From Sphaerulina vaccinii (Eukaryota > Ascomycota > Dothideomycetes > Mycosphaerellales > Mycosphaerellaceae), in NCBI GenBank assembly GCA_022570795.1, contig JAKUDP010000007.1, forward strand, positions 1,364,001-1,428,000: a DNA stretch of 64,000 bases. The letters run 5' to 3'. The notes under the pieces were generated by a model. The model was not told where the DNA came from. It worked only from the letters and a program-made list of their open reading frames with translations, and searched no databases. Numbering within the stretch: position 1 is the first letter of the stretch; each line of letters starts with the position of its first letter. Made by a program: the position numbers and the translations under genes. Of this stretch, positions 44,883 through 55,086 are shown piece by piece.

Positions 44883-47800
44883 TCACAGCTCCTCTACCGT
44901 CTCATGGACATCCACCTTCTCATGCCCACTGCGACGCCAGAACTTAAGCATCGAAGACCTAGACGATGAGGATGAGAAGCGCTGCTTCCAGGACGATGTA
45001 GATGAAGATAAAGAGGAACGCTTCTTCCGCCCAAGCACATCAGGACTTTGCAGAGTTTCGTCCAGTCTCCCGATATCGATACCCCATCTGAGATCATCCT
45101 GATCCTCGCTATCAGAATGCGTTCTCCACCATCCAAGGCTGAATCTTTCATCCCAGACGGACTCGGGATCATTGCCGCGGAGACGCTCGACAATTTTGCT
45201 TCCAGCGAATAGTGATAGCTGGGTGCTGATCATTCCAGGCTTACCAAGGAGGACACTCTTGGTCGGTGTCATCATCAGCATGATGAGTAGCAGGATCCAT
45301 ATGGTTGCTAGCATGCCAATGACAGCGAATGTCGTTCGAGCATTCGGGCGTACGCGTACTTGCATCGTGTTCAGTAATGCGTAGCTCTCATCGGCCGTAT
45401 CAGATAAAGGTGCTGCGATTCGGAAGTGCGAGAGTAGCTCAGCGCCGTAGAGACCATAGACCACCTTAGTTGCAGTAGCGAGATCATTGACATCTGGTAC
45501 CTCGGTCCAGTTCATACCTTTACTCTGCGCATAGGATGCGAGCAGCGAAAAGAAATTGCTAGCAATGCCACCGGCTGGACGTATGTTATCACTATTAAGT
45601 TGTGACAGATTCGTGAAGTTCCCATCAACTGGTGAGTAGTCTTGGTTCTGGAAAGCTGAGTGGCCTACAACAGATCCTTTTGGCATTAGCTTTCGCCAGA
45701 CGTGAGTATCTTTTATGTCCAGATCTCCCATGACTCGAATTGTAGATGAGTCGAAGTCTGTCACAGCCCATGGAAGGTCTGTCACTTGTCCGTCAAGCCC
45801 TGGCTGCAGCCTTCTTTCCAGGGTAGCTTGAACTTGCACGTTCTGGAGCTTCGGAGTGCAGCTGACGGCTACGGTCTTTGGTAGCGAGACATTGAACATG
45901 TCCGGCAGAGCTTCCACTATTGTTCCATTCTCTGGAACATAAGACAAGTTGCCAACAGGGCCCTGAATCGAGCTGAAATCGGCCACCAGAACTTGAACTT
46001 CAGATGAACCAAACATGTTGGCTGCAAACCCATAGAGGTTGAAATTTGAGGTGCTGTATGGATCCTCACGATATATGCTCCAGTTGTCACTGCGATACGC
46101 AAGTAGTGTCTTGTTCGATCTTTCAGTCATCATAGTGAGTCCTGTTGTAGTATCTTGCACTTTCTGGCGGCACTCACTAGTTCCACAGCTGATTCGAAAT
46201 ATCCATGTGGAGTCCGGCGTGCTATCGGGGACAAGGTGGACTTGGTTATCGAAAGAATCGTGACCAAACAAGTCGCAGTCCATATTGACGGCCAATGCTG
46301 TGAGGTTCATTGTTGCCACGCGTCCGTCGGCATGGCCCATGGCAGCGCCAGAGATGCTAGCGTTCTGAAAGACTAGATTTCGAATGACATTAGGCTGGCT
46401 CTGTACACCTAAGTCTGGCAATTGCACCCAAGCAGTGCGGATCGCCGCAGTGTTCCTGAGCCTTGCTTCGGTACCTCCATCAATCTGCGCCAGTTGCCCG
46501 AAGTCAAACATTGCTGGAGAGATTTGAGCTGTCAAATTCCGTATCTGCTGTTGTTCAAACGTCTCGTACAGACCCGAAGCCAGGATCTTGACAACAGGGT
46601 AGGCCAGAGCAACGATAGCGGTCAGGAACACAGGAGTATAGAGCAGCTTGAATAGTGCGTGATATGGCAAGGTGAGTTCCGATCGATTGCGCGGCCTGAA
46701 ATTCATGACCCGTTTGCCACTGATCCTGTTAGTCCTGAGAAGCGCCATGGGTGCCATCTCTTGTATTGCTGAAATTGCTCCGGAAGTCGCGTATCCTATG
46801 AGCACGAGTGCTGTGGTAGGAACAAAAGACCAGGCGATTTGACTGGTTCTTGTGTCGGCTGAGTACCCTCGGCTTGTGCCGCACTGGTATAGTACGCCAA
46901 GAACAACAACATAGACCGCGAAAAGTATGAGAAGGCTCCATCTGGCCAAGAGGCGCAGTTGAAATGGCTCGTATACTCGGGAGTCCCTATGCGCAGGACC
47001 CGGGTCTTGAGAACGTGTTGGAGCAATGTCAAGATGCATGGTTGTCCCACGCTCTTGACGAAGACGGAAATGTGACCTTCGGCGAAGTCCATCACTGCTA
47101 TTGGCACCGGTTGTGAATGCCGTATCCAGCCTTGGGTTCAGGGCAACAGACCTTGCAATAAACTCAAGGGAACTGGGGTCCTCGCTTAGACAAGTTCGTG
47201 GTCTCAGGGGCCAGGCACAGCAGACTACGATGATGATGAGAACCAAAAGACATGCTTCCAGTGCCCTCAATATCGGCTGCTGGACTTTGAGCAGATGAGC
47301 CAGATTCTCAGATTCTCCGTAACTGGTTTCAGTTCCATTGGCGATTGCGAATGCTTTGATGATTTGAGTCATCGTTGTGGCGAAGACGCGCGATGCGTCG
47401 ATCTTGAGAAGAGAGCTGTCGTCGAAGTAAGCATCCACTGCCCTTATCTTAAGATCCAGAAGCTGGGTGCCGAAGGGGTCTGAGCCACTGTAAGCCGTGT
47501 AAAACGCCGCCAGACTGTTCCCAGAACCGCCAAGTTCAGCAACGTCGAGGTAGTTGATCTCGTTTCTTGCGCCAGCAGTGGCAAGAATCGTGTCTGGATG
47601 TAACGGCTCATTCACATAGCCGATCATGTCTTCAGCGGTGAGGTTGGTATCGATCACTGATCGCGTCGCATTGTCCAACGTATAGCTTCTTATGTCACCA
47701 TTACTAGCGTTGACCGCAACGCGGGCTGAGTAGCTATAGAACTGTGGAACACAGGACAGACCAATGGCTCGATAAGTACGTAGTGGTACTAGAACACTAA

Positions 47801-49230
47801 TGTTGACCTCTTCAGATGAGTCGAAGTCTTGGATGATCTCTTCCGGAGACGTGAAATTGTAGTACAGCCGAGGACCAGGTTTCTGTATAGGCTGTAGCAA
47901 TGTGAGCTGTATCCGTGAGGAAGCATTAGATCCGGTCAGATAAGGACTCGTTGACATGTTCAACCAAGCGACTGCTGGGTCAATGATGCTGTCGGGGTCT
48001 TTGACGACAGTCTGAAGGCTCCAGCCAAGCGGATCATCTGTCCCCGTCAGGTTGACGCTTATCTGAGAATGAGATCCAAAGCCGATGTTGTAGTCGCCAT
48101 TGCCGTACCCTGCGGTGGTCACATTCACACTGGCTTCGGCTGATAGATCATCACACAATAGCTCTGCAGTGATAGCCGTGGTATCCGCAGTGATGGTCGC
48201 GTTGGAAACATCTTCTTGCACAGAGTGGAATGGTGCAAAAACAAAAGAGTCCGTTGTCCAAGCGGGAGAGTTTCCGTAAGACTGCAATACATTCGCAGCT
48301 CCAGCCCATGCTGTATTGCCAAGGAAGCTTTTCAACAGCTTGAGGGAAGAAGTCGAGTCGGTCAGAGTTCTTCCAAAGCTGAAGGTATCGTGGCGAACCT
48401 CGGTTTGCTGCGTGTGCTTGCCAGCGAGATCAACGAAAGTGAGGGCCGTGGCCAATGGCACTAACCCGCCACAAATTAGGCCGCCTATGAGGCCAAAAAG
48501 CAGTGCCCAGTGACGTCGCTTGGCGGCGGGCCAGAGAAAAGACAGTTCCAGATCGTCCAGGTAGTTCAGCTCTAAGCTATCCTTGCCAAGAGTCCACTTC
48601 TGGCTCAAGCATGACCAAGGCACAATCATTTTCAAGTCGACAACGAGCCGTTTCCAGAATATACCGAATAGCACTACGAGGACAGTCGGAAGGTAAGTGG
48701 CGACGCGAACGGCAGTCTTGTTCTCAACGGGGATGCCGTGACGCGTGTATGGTAGGTCGTTCAATAGTTCCAGACTGATAACGAGAGTAATGGAGTAGGT
48801 TATCATCATGATCGCAGACACTGGCCGTAGCATTACTGGTATCCATTCCACCAACCCTCGTGCCATAATTGATAGCTCTTTAGATTCTGCGTCGTCATTA
48901 TCGGATGATGTATCTGACATAAGCGGAGCTTGTGCGACGGCGACATCATGATCGGTGCTGTAGGTCGCGGGAGCTCGAGCTGGAGGCGATGTGTTGAAAG
49001 AATGTGCCGGCTGACCTGCAATAAGTCAGTGCACTAAGTCTCCTACTCGGGCGAAGTCGCAACAATGACCTACATTGAGGTTCCTTGTTAATGTTATCAC
49101 GAGCACCCAAGTTATGCTGTGGTCTGTGTCCATTTCCGCCGTGCTGCTCGAATGGGGCAGCGACGGCCTTCTGGTGTCTAGATGGTAGCGGCTTCCGGCG
49201 CAGAGCACTGATGCTCGTGTCGCACTCCAT
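44883..49230 (-). CDS. Giant DUF3433-type multi-pass membrane protein, 1429 aa
   Basis: Model is complement(join(44883..49015, 49074..49230)); the first exon (MECDTSISALRRKPLPSRHQ) joins QPAHSFNTSPPARAP in phase 1. There are two repeats of a membrane module: hydrophobic spans VSAIMMITYSITLVISLELL, YLPTVLVVLFGIFW and LLFGLIGGLICGGLVPLA. A large extracytoplasmic region with many N-x-S/T sites follows, then spans CLLVLIIIVVCCAWPL, SLLILFAVYVVVLGVLY, a second module, and a last span AVIGMLATIWILLLIMLMM before a Ser-rich cytosolic tail. DUF3433 proteins (PF11915) are confined largely to filamentous fungi and are uncharacterised, probably plasma-membrane or vacuolar. Confidence 0.9.
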
Positions 49231-50191
49231 TTTCGCGTGACAAGGTAGAGAACTCAAGCTCTTGGAGGGATTGGTCGAACAATCATCGGGAGTGCAAAGT
49301 AGCGGACTTACTCTCTCGAGCCACCAGCAGGCATATTTCATACAGCCCGTCGAAGAGGAGCTGTGTAGAGGCAAGCTCTAGCTGCGCATGTCACAGCCTC
49401 ATGAATCCTTCTCTTTGTACATCAGCTGCAGGAAGTCCCATCGCCATGCCGCCATTGGCGATAGATTTGTTGGTGGCTTCTCCTCGATTTGAGCTCATAG
49501 GTGGAAGACATGCTGCATTCCAAATGGAGCTTTACCACTGCAGAAGGATGCAAGTTCGAGAACTCTAGTCTGTACGAACATGGTGTGACCGAGGCGGTGA
49601 TAACCACACCAGGCTCGCACGCTCAGCCTTGCGGAAGTAGTGCATGTCGAGCGATGGTGAGCGCTTCCGGAAAGGCAGTATATGTAGAAGTTCGGCCAGA
49701 GATCGTGATCTCGTAGTTCTTGAAATGCGATTTGATGCAATGATGGTTGTACAGTGATGGTTACAAGTCTCGACATTTCCTTCGCGAGGAAAGGTCGAGA
49801 TCGACTAGCGGAACTAGTGTGAAGTCTAAATTGCCAAGAATAGCAATCCTTCGTCGTGCAACCGTGGCTTCAACCTAATGTAACAACGACAACAACAGGG
49901 CAAGAAGCAGTACAGCGCATCACACTCACGCCATCCGAATGATCTTGCCAATTCGAGGATCAGTTCCTGCAAGCTCATCCGCAAGCCGCACAGTTTGAGT
50001 AGGTCACTGGCCGCAAATGGCTGATGCCGCTATGCTATCTATGCTATGCTCTGAATCCTTCACAGCCTTGCCGTGCACGATGTCCAGGCACATATTGCGA
50101 GGCTTCGCTCTTCTCCGAAGAGCGAGGTACACTGATCGAGAGCTCCCGCCACGGTCGTGTGAAGTGACCATAACAACGAACTATCTTCAAG
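49231..50191. other. Intergenic, 961 bp
   Basis: No supported gene. Divergent promoter space for the DUF3433 gene and the secreted protein gene. Confidence 0.4.
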
Positions 50192-51109
50192 ATGCTTGCC
50201 TCACCCGATCGAATCACATTGCTGCTCGTCACGATCTTCTTGAACAATGCCACTGCAGGAGATGCGAGCCTTCCTACAGATATCGCTCTCGATGGTCTTG
50301 ACTTTCAAGGCCAGACACCAAGGCCCACGCCTGCACCCGTACTGAAGCATCACGTTCGCAGGCAGACGTGTGTAGCATCACCCTCTCAGGATATTTGTGC
50401 ATACATAGAAGGAGACTTCTGTCAGTGATAGTACCTGATGGGCGTATCTTCAGACTGGCGACTGATGATAGATAGACAACGAGATCGTATGTGCTACGCG
50501 CTCCACTTGTGCGAGCTCATCGATCACTGTTTGGGTGCTGCAGCGCCTCGGGATGCGACTATGCCACTTCTTGTCGCGATTATAGCCAAGGGTGTGACAG
50601 CAGCTGCCAGTCGAACCCACTCATATACGCTTGGTATGCGCAACCAAACCACAAGCTGGGTAGCTAAAGTATACTGACGAGCAGGAAGTACGAACTCTGC
50701 TAGCCCACTTTGTATACCCTACATACTCGGAGAGTACACACAGTACCTTTGCGAGCCATCCCCCTACACCGAGCCCACACTTGTATATCCTACATGGACC
50801 GGTTCCGAAACTTATTGCACCTCTTTATCTTCTTCAGGTCAAGAGTCTGGGGGAAGCACTCTGACAATAGCTGTCACGCGAACGACACGTATTACTGTGA
50901 CTTCTACGTCTACCAGGACAAGCAGTCGCGATACTTCCCTGAACATCATAACACTCGGTACCGCCACAGCCTCGCAAGATCAACCGGAGACTACAGTTCT
51001 GTCGGCTAGCTCGAGCTCATCTACTTCAGGCGCTATAAATGCGGAACAATGGAGGGTAACAGGTCATAATGTGGCACTTGTTATCTGTATTCTGGCTGCT
51101 TTCTTATAG
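50192..51109 (+). pseudogene. Secreted GPI-like cysteine-rich protein, apparently frameshifted
   Basis: Exon 1 (50192-50420) encodes a signal peptide (LLLVTIFLNNATA) and a short mature N-terminus with TCVASPSQDICAYIEGDF. The next exon, probably from about 50477, reads EIVCATRSTCASSSITV and then, only after a one-base frame change at GTTTGGG (about 50529-50535), GCCSASGCDYATSCRDYSQG and CDSSCQSN, a cysteine spacing common in fungal cell-wall proteins. The last exon, from about 50690, gives a Ser/Thr-rich stalk and a hydrophobic C-terminus (VALVICILAAFL) typical of GPI anchoring. I could not connect the last two exons in phase either. It could be a decayed gene, an assembly error or an unusual splice pattern. 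Confidence 0.5.
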
Positions 51110-51531
51110 GCTTGCCCGCGAGCTCGGATGCAGAGGACACCTGGTCTGTGGTTGTACCGCAGATCTCAAAGAAAGATACAGCTGAGTGAATTGGAAGTCA
51201 ATCAAGTTAGTCTGCATTTGTAACTCAAGCTATCGAGCGCCCGGAATGAGATACGCATGTAAGTCATAAATGCATTTTCTGAAAGTACAGTATATCTCAA
51301 GAACACAACGCTTTTCGAGCTTGGCCTTCACTCCGGAGTGCTTCAAGCTAGTGGAACTCTCTGATCGTCATACTGTTTGTCCGAGGACGAGGAGATCGAG
51401 AAGGCTGGCGTGGTATTCAGCCATGTGGTGGGAGGAGCACTATGCAGGTCAGTCAAATATCTTTCCAGCCCAAACTAGTCGGCAGACTTACATCGTCTCC
51501 AGATCTCGCCTGAGAGCCACCCTCTCCCTCC
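51110..51531. other. Intergenic, 422 bp, convergent
   Basis: No gene or repeat seen. Confidence 0.35.
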
Positions 51532-51975
51532 TCAAACATCCTCACACTGAAAGCTCAAAGTCGTGAACGGCTCATGAAGCAAAAACTGCTCGCTCAAACA
51601 GACCGCATCCTCACTCCCATCAAAATCATACTTATTCGCCGAATAACAAGGAGAACTCTCATCCTCCTGGAACCAAATCGAGCACTTGGCACCCTTCGGC
51701 ACGAAAACGTTACCGCGACCAGGAATGGCGAAGTCGTTGGCCCAAGCCTCAGTGCTGCAGTCGGCTTGCTCATAGCCGCCGTTGAGGAGATAGTAGCATT
51801 GGGCGGTGGCGTCGGATTTGCCCATGATGTGGCAGTCGTTGCCGATGCCGCGATAGGTCATGTAATTGACTCCGTCGGAGGTGCAGTCGGCGGACTGGTA
51901 GAAGGAGAATTGCCAGGCTGATGCGGTGGTAGCAGCGAGGGCGCCGATGGCGAGGAGCTTGGTGAGGAAGTGCAT
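51532..51975 (-). CDS. Small secreted cysteine-rich protein (effector-like), 147 aa
   Basis: Single exon. The signal peptide is clear (MHFLTKLLAIGALAATTASA, cleavage about residue 20). The mature 127 residues start WQFSFYQSADC and contain eight cysteines (in SADCTSDG, NDCHIMG, AQCYYLL, QADCSTE, AKCSIWF, SPCYSAN, AVCLSEQ and SFQCEDV), enough for four disulfides. No known domain recognised. Small secreted Cys-rich proteins are a common class of candidate effectors or surface proteins in plant-associated fungi; that role is inference. Its promoter region contains the first MITE-like element about 320 bp upstream of the start. Confidence 0.85.
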   Translation of the reverse strand: MHFLTKLLAIGALAATTASAWQFSFYQSADCTSDGVNYMTYRGIGNDCHIMGKSDATAQCYYLLNGGYEQADCSTEAWANDFAIPGRGNVFVPKGAKCSIWFQEDESSPCYSANKYDFDGSEDAVCLSEQFLLHEPFTTLSFQCEDV

Positions 51976-52297
51976 GGTTGCGGTTGGACTCCGAGGCTGT
52001 TAGTAATGGACTCGAGAATGGGTAGTCGAAGTGTGGTGCTTACTGAATAGTGTCCTGTCTCGAGTATGAAGATGAGTTGTTGTGTAAGCTTGGGATAGTG
52101 GCGTGTCAACGAGGAGATGTCAAGGCAGTGGAAGCTGTCTGGTTGTTGTCGAAGCTGTTGAGGTAGTCGTGATGTGCAGGAGAAGAGGGCCTTCCTTTTA
52201 TGCTAATGCTGGCGCACAGGCCACAAATCGGAGTTGAAGCTGTTTGTTCACAATCCGACCGCTCACTCTACCCTACTCTTCGTTCACCTCTCGCAAC
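51976..52297 (-). promoter_or_regulatory. Upstream region of the secreted cysteine-rich gene
   Basis: About 320 bp between the start codon and the MITE-like element. Contains an ATAAAAGG TATA-like word on the minus strand at 52194-52201, about 220 bp from the start; assignment tentative. Confidence 0.3.
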
Positions 52298-52500
52298 CGA
52301 GGGCTGAGGAAAGTGGTCGTTGCCGGCCTCTCTGCGATCTTGCGCTGTCTATGCTACGAAAAGCAGCCTCGGCGCGCGAACGAATTTAATACTCGGAACG
52401 GAGAGGATATATATAAATCCAGGCTTCGCAATCGTAGCTGTCTGTGCAGCTTAGCGCAAAGACAGTGCATGGCGGCAAGGTTCAATTTCCTCGAGCCTTG
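52298..52500 (+). mobile_element. MITE-like element, copy 1 (203 bp)
   Basis: Starts CGAGGGCTGAGGAAAG and ends TTTCCTCGAGCCTTG. The two ends are imperfect inverted repeats of about 30 bp (shared core GAGGAAA, then TTGCCG). Internal words AACGGAGA, TGCAGCTTAG and AAGACAGTGCATG recur in the other two copies. No protein encoded. A clear target-site duplication is not visible at this copy. Confidence 0.7.
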
Positions 52501-52642
52501 AACGCTCAATTTGACGTGGTGAACGGAAGTCTTGGTAGTCGAAAATCTGATATTCACTTTATGGAACTCATGTCGGCAGATTATAGCCTCAGTACCTGTT
52601 GACTTACATGACAAGCTAGATCCAACTTCCGACCAAATGCCC

Positions 52643-54200
52643 TCACTCATTAGGCATTCCAGCCTTCAAATTGTCGTACTTTGACTCCGGATACTCAAGC
52701 AAATTTGGAACATGCTCCATATGCTTGCCCTCGTACCCGCCCAAGCCTTGCACAACGACATTGATGAGACTCTCGCCTTGTCCGGATGCACAGTCGCCAC
52801 TCGTCTCCCACCACATACCGCCACCTAGACCGGTATTTTTGATGTACTCCACCTTCTGCGCTGCGTTCCGAGGTGTATCGTAGGACACCATCGTACGCGT
52901 CGCTGGGTCGTAACACCAAGATGCTATAGCTTGAGGGTCGTGGTGGACTTGTGCGCCTGGACGAGGGAGGGCCTGAGAATTTGTTAGTGTTTACTTGGGT
53001 CACAGATTGTTGCTCTCATATATGAAGAGGAGGGAGAAGGGGTCAGATTAGATCAAGTTATTTTGGACTTTAGTCCCGCCCATTGCCTCCATATGTTGCC
53101 CCACGAAGACAAAGTGCAAGACCACACACAGCTGTTAGGCTTTGGGGTTATGTCACCCTGCTCCGATGAGATGGCAGGCTTGGTGTTGTGCTCTTATCAT
53201 CAGAAGGAAGCTGCTGTCGAGAGCATTGATGTGCAAGTAGAAGAGAGGTGAGTGCCAAAACTCACCTTGTAGTCCCACACGCCATTCTCCCACGAGCCCT
53301 CACCAACGCCATTAAAGGCACATCCTGGTCCATCGGTGTTCTGGAAAGCGCGGCCATAAAGTGGCATGCCTAGCACGATCTTGCATGGTGGCACGCCTGC
53401 ATTGGTGTACCAGCGAATAGCATTGTCCGTGCTGAATGGAGTGCATTGTGGTTTCTGTTGTGAAGGAAAGACATTGGCCTGGTGTCCAGCTGTTGGATTC
53501 CATGAGCCTGCGAAGTCGTATGCCATCATGTTCCAAAAGTCGAGGTATTGGTCCATCTCGCGCAGCTTCAGCCATCGGCTATTCGACTCGCCTGCTGGGG
53601 AAGCGATAGTAAGCAGAAAGTGTGGTCGGCTTGGCAGAGTGGCAGAGTAACGCTCGAGTTCTTCACGTGTTGCCTGCAACAGCTTCACAAAGTCTGCCGC
53701 TTCGCCATTATTCTTCGGGTACTCCCAATCCACATCTAGCCCATCAAGCCCTAGATCCTTGAGCAGTTCCACAGAGCTTCGGGCAAATGTGCGTCTTCCA
53801 GAGTCTGTCGAAGCAGGTTGTGCGAAGTTGGAGGAGTACGTCCAGCCTCCGATGCTAAGCAGTATCTTGAGGTTACGATTGCGTTTCTTCAGAAGGTAAA
53901 GCTGCTTGATGCAGCCATAGACGTTGGTGCCAGTATCGTTCCAGCTGTCAGATGGGTAATGCTTGTCCGTATCCGCCTGAAATCACCATCAGCGCCTTCA
54001 CTAAGGAGACAGTACTATGTATTCATTCTTACCCAAGAATCAGTCAAATAGACCTCTCCAGTCTCCGGCCGAATGTTGGCAAATGCGTACAGAACATGGG
54101 TGAGCTTCTCTGCTGGTATATCCTGAGGTTGATGGTTTCTGCCATAGATTGCCCAGTTGACAAAGTAGGCTACGCTTCGATATCCTTGGTGCTGTGCCAT
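52643..54200 (-). CDS. GH18 chitinase, three exons, 402 aa
   Basis: Model is complement(join(52643..52972, 53266..53976, 54033..54200)), all phase 0. The N-terminus is SVAYFVNWAIYGRNHQPQDI; the substrate strand is ILLSIGGWTYS; the catalytic motif is GLDGLDVDWEYP with acid Glu141 preceded by Asp137 and Asp139. Also present are WNMMAYDFAGSW, VLGMPLYGRAF and the terminal GGGMWWETSGD. This is the ~42-kDa class of fungal chitinases (subgroup A). No signal peptide is visible at the chosen start, suggesting either an intracellular/wall-remodelling enzyme or a missed upstream exon. The second intron is 293 bp, far longer than others here. MITE-like copies flank the gene on both sides. Confidence 0.93.
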
Positions 54201-54657
54201 TCTGTCGTTCGTTTCGGAAGACTCCTGTAGTGAATGTCAATGGAACAAGTACAGCTTTGAGCTGAAGCTGAAGCCACAAGTGGCTGGAGCCTGGAAGATG
54301 GTGATGGTGCACAAAACAAGGCAGTGCAATGTGGATCAAGCTGTCGCGTCAGAGGCCAAGCAGAGCCTCATACATTGACGCAGGTACAGTTTCGAGGAAG
54401 CTGAATGCACTGCACGATGACTGGTATGTGCGCCTGGAGAGATCGTGGGATGTGGTTCCTGGAGTGAGATCTTACTGCTGAGACACAGGAGCCCATGGGC
54501 GATTCAGCTGCAACCCTTTTTCGCGATTGCCTTGCAGTATGAACAGATATGGGTGCTCGATCGTAAAGTTATGGTGTTACTGATATCAGACAGACGGCCC
54601 CGATGCTGTGATATGTCCAAATGGCACAGATATGTCGTGTATGAGTAAGTGAAGGTG

Positions 54658-54883
54658 CAAGGGCCACTCGAAATGATCGCCGGGCTCTCCGCGAACTCGC
54701 GTTGTCTACGCTACTTCAACCAGGCTCGGGGTGCTGTTATGTTCGACACTGAGAACGGAGAAGAACGGAGAGGTCGCACCTGAATACTAGCTTCGTGTTT
54801 GATGTCTCTCGCAATCGCAACCGTCTATGCAGCTTAGAGCACAGACAGTGCATGCCGGCAACGGTCACTTTCCTCGAGCCTTG
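54658..54883 (+). mobile_element. MITE-like element, copy 2 (226 bp) with 9-bp target-site duplication
   Basis: Starts CAAGGGCCACTCGAAATG and ends CTTTCCTCGAGCCTTG; the 3' terminal repeat complement reads GAGGAAAGTGACCGTTGCCG. Flanked by GTGAAGGTG (54649-54657) and GTGAAGATG (54884-54892), a 9-bp direct repeat with one mismatch, consistent with a Mutator-like transposition footprint. Shares the internal words GAACGGAGA, TCTATGCAGCTTAG and AGACAGTGCATG with copy 1. Confidence 0.75.
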
Positions 54884-55086
54884 GTGAAGATGTTCGAGAA
54901 ATCGAGAAATGCGTTTCGAGCGGCAATGCCGGGTAATCACAAGCGAGACTAGTGAACTCTATTATGTGAACCCTTGTCAAGCCACGTCCAGCTCTACGTC
55001 GATGAACAACTGTCCATTCCTCTGTACCTCTACTTGTATATCTCTCCTAGCAACAGAGCATTCGTGTCCTGTTCACCACACCAGCC

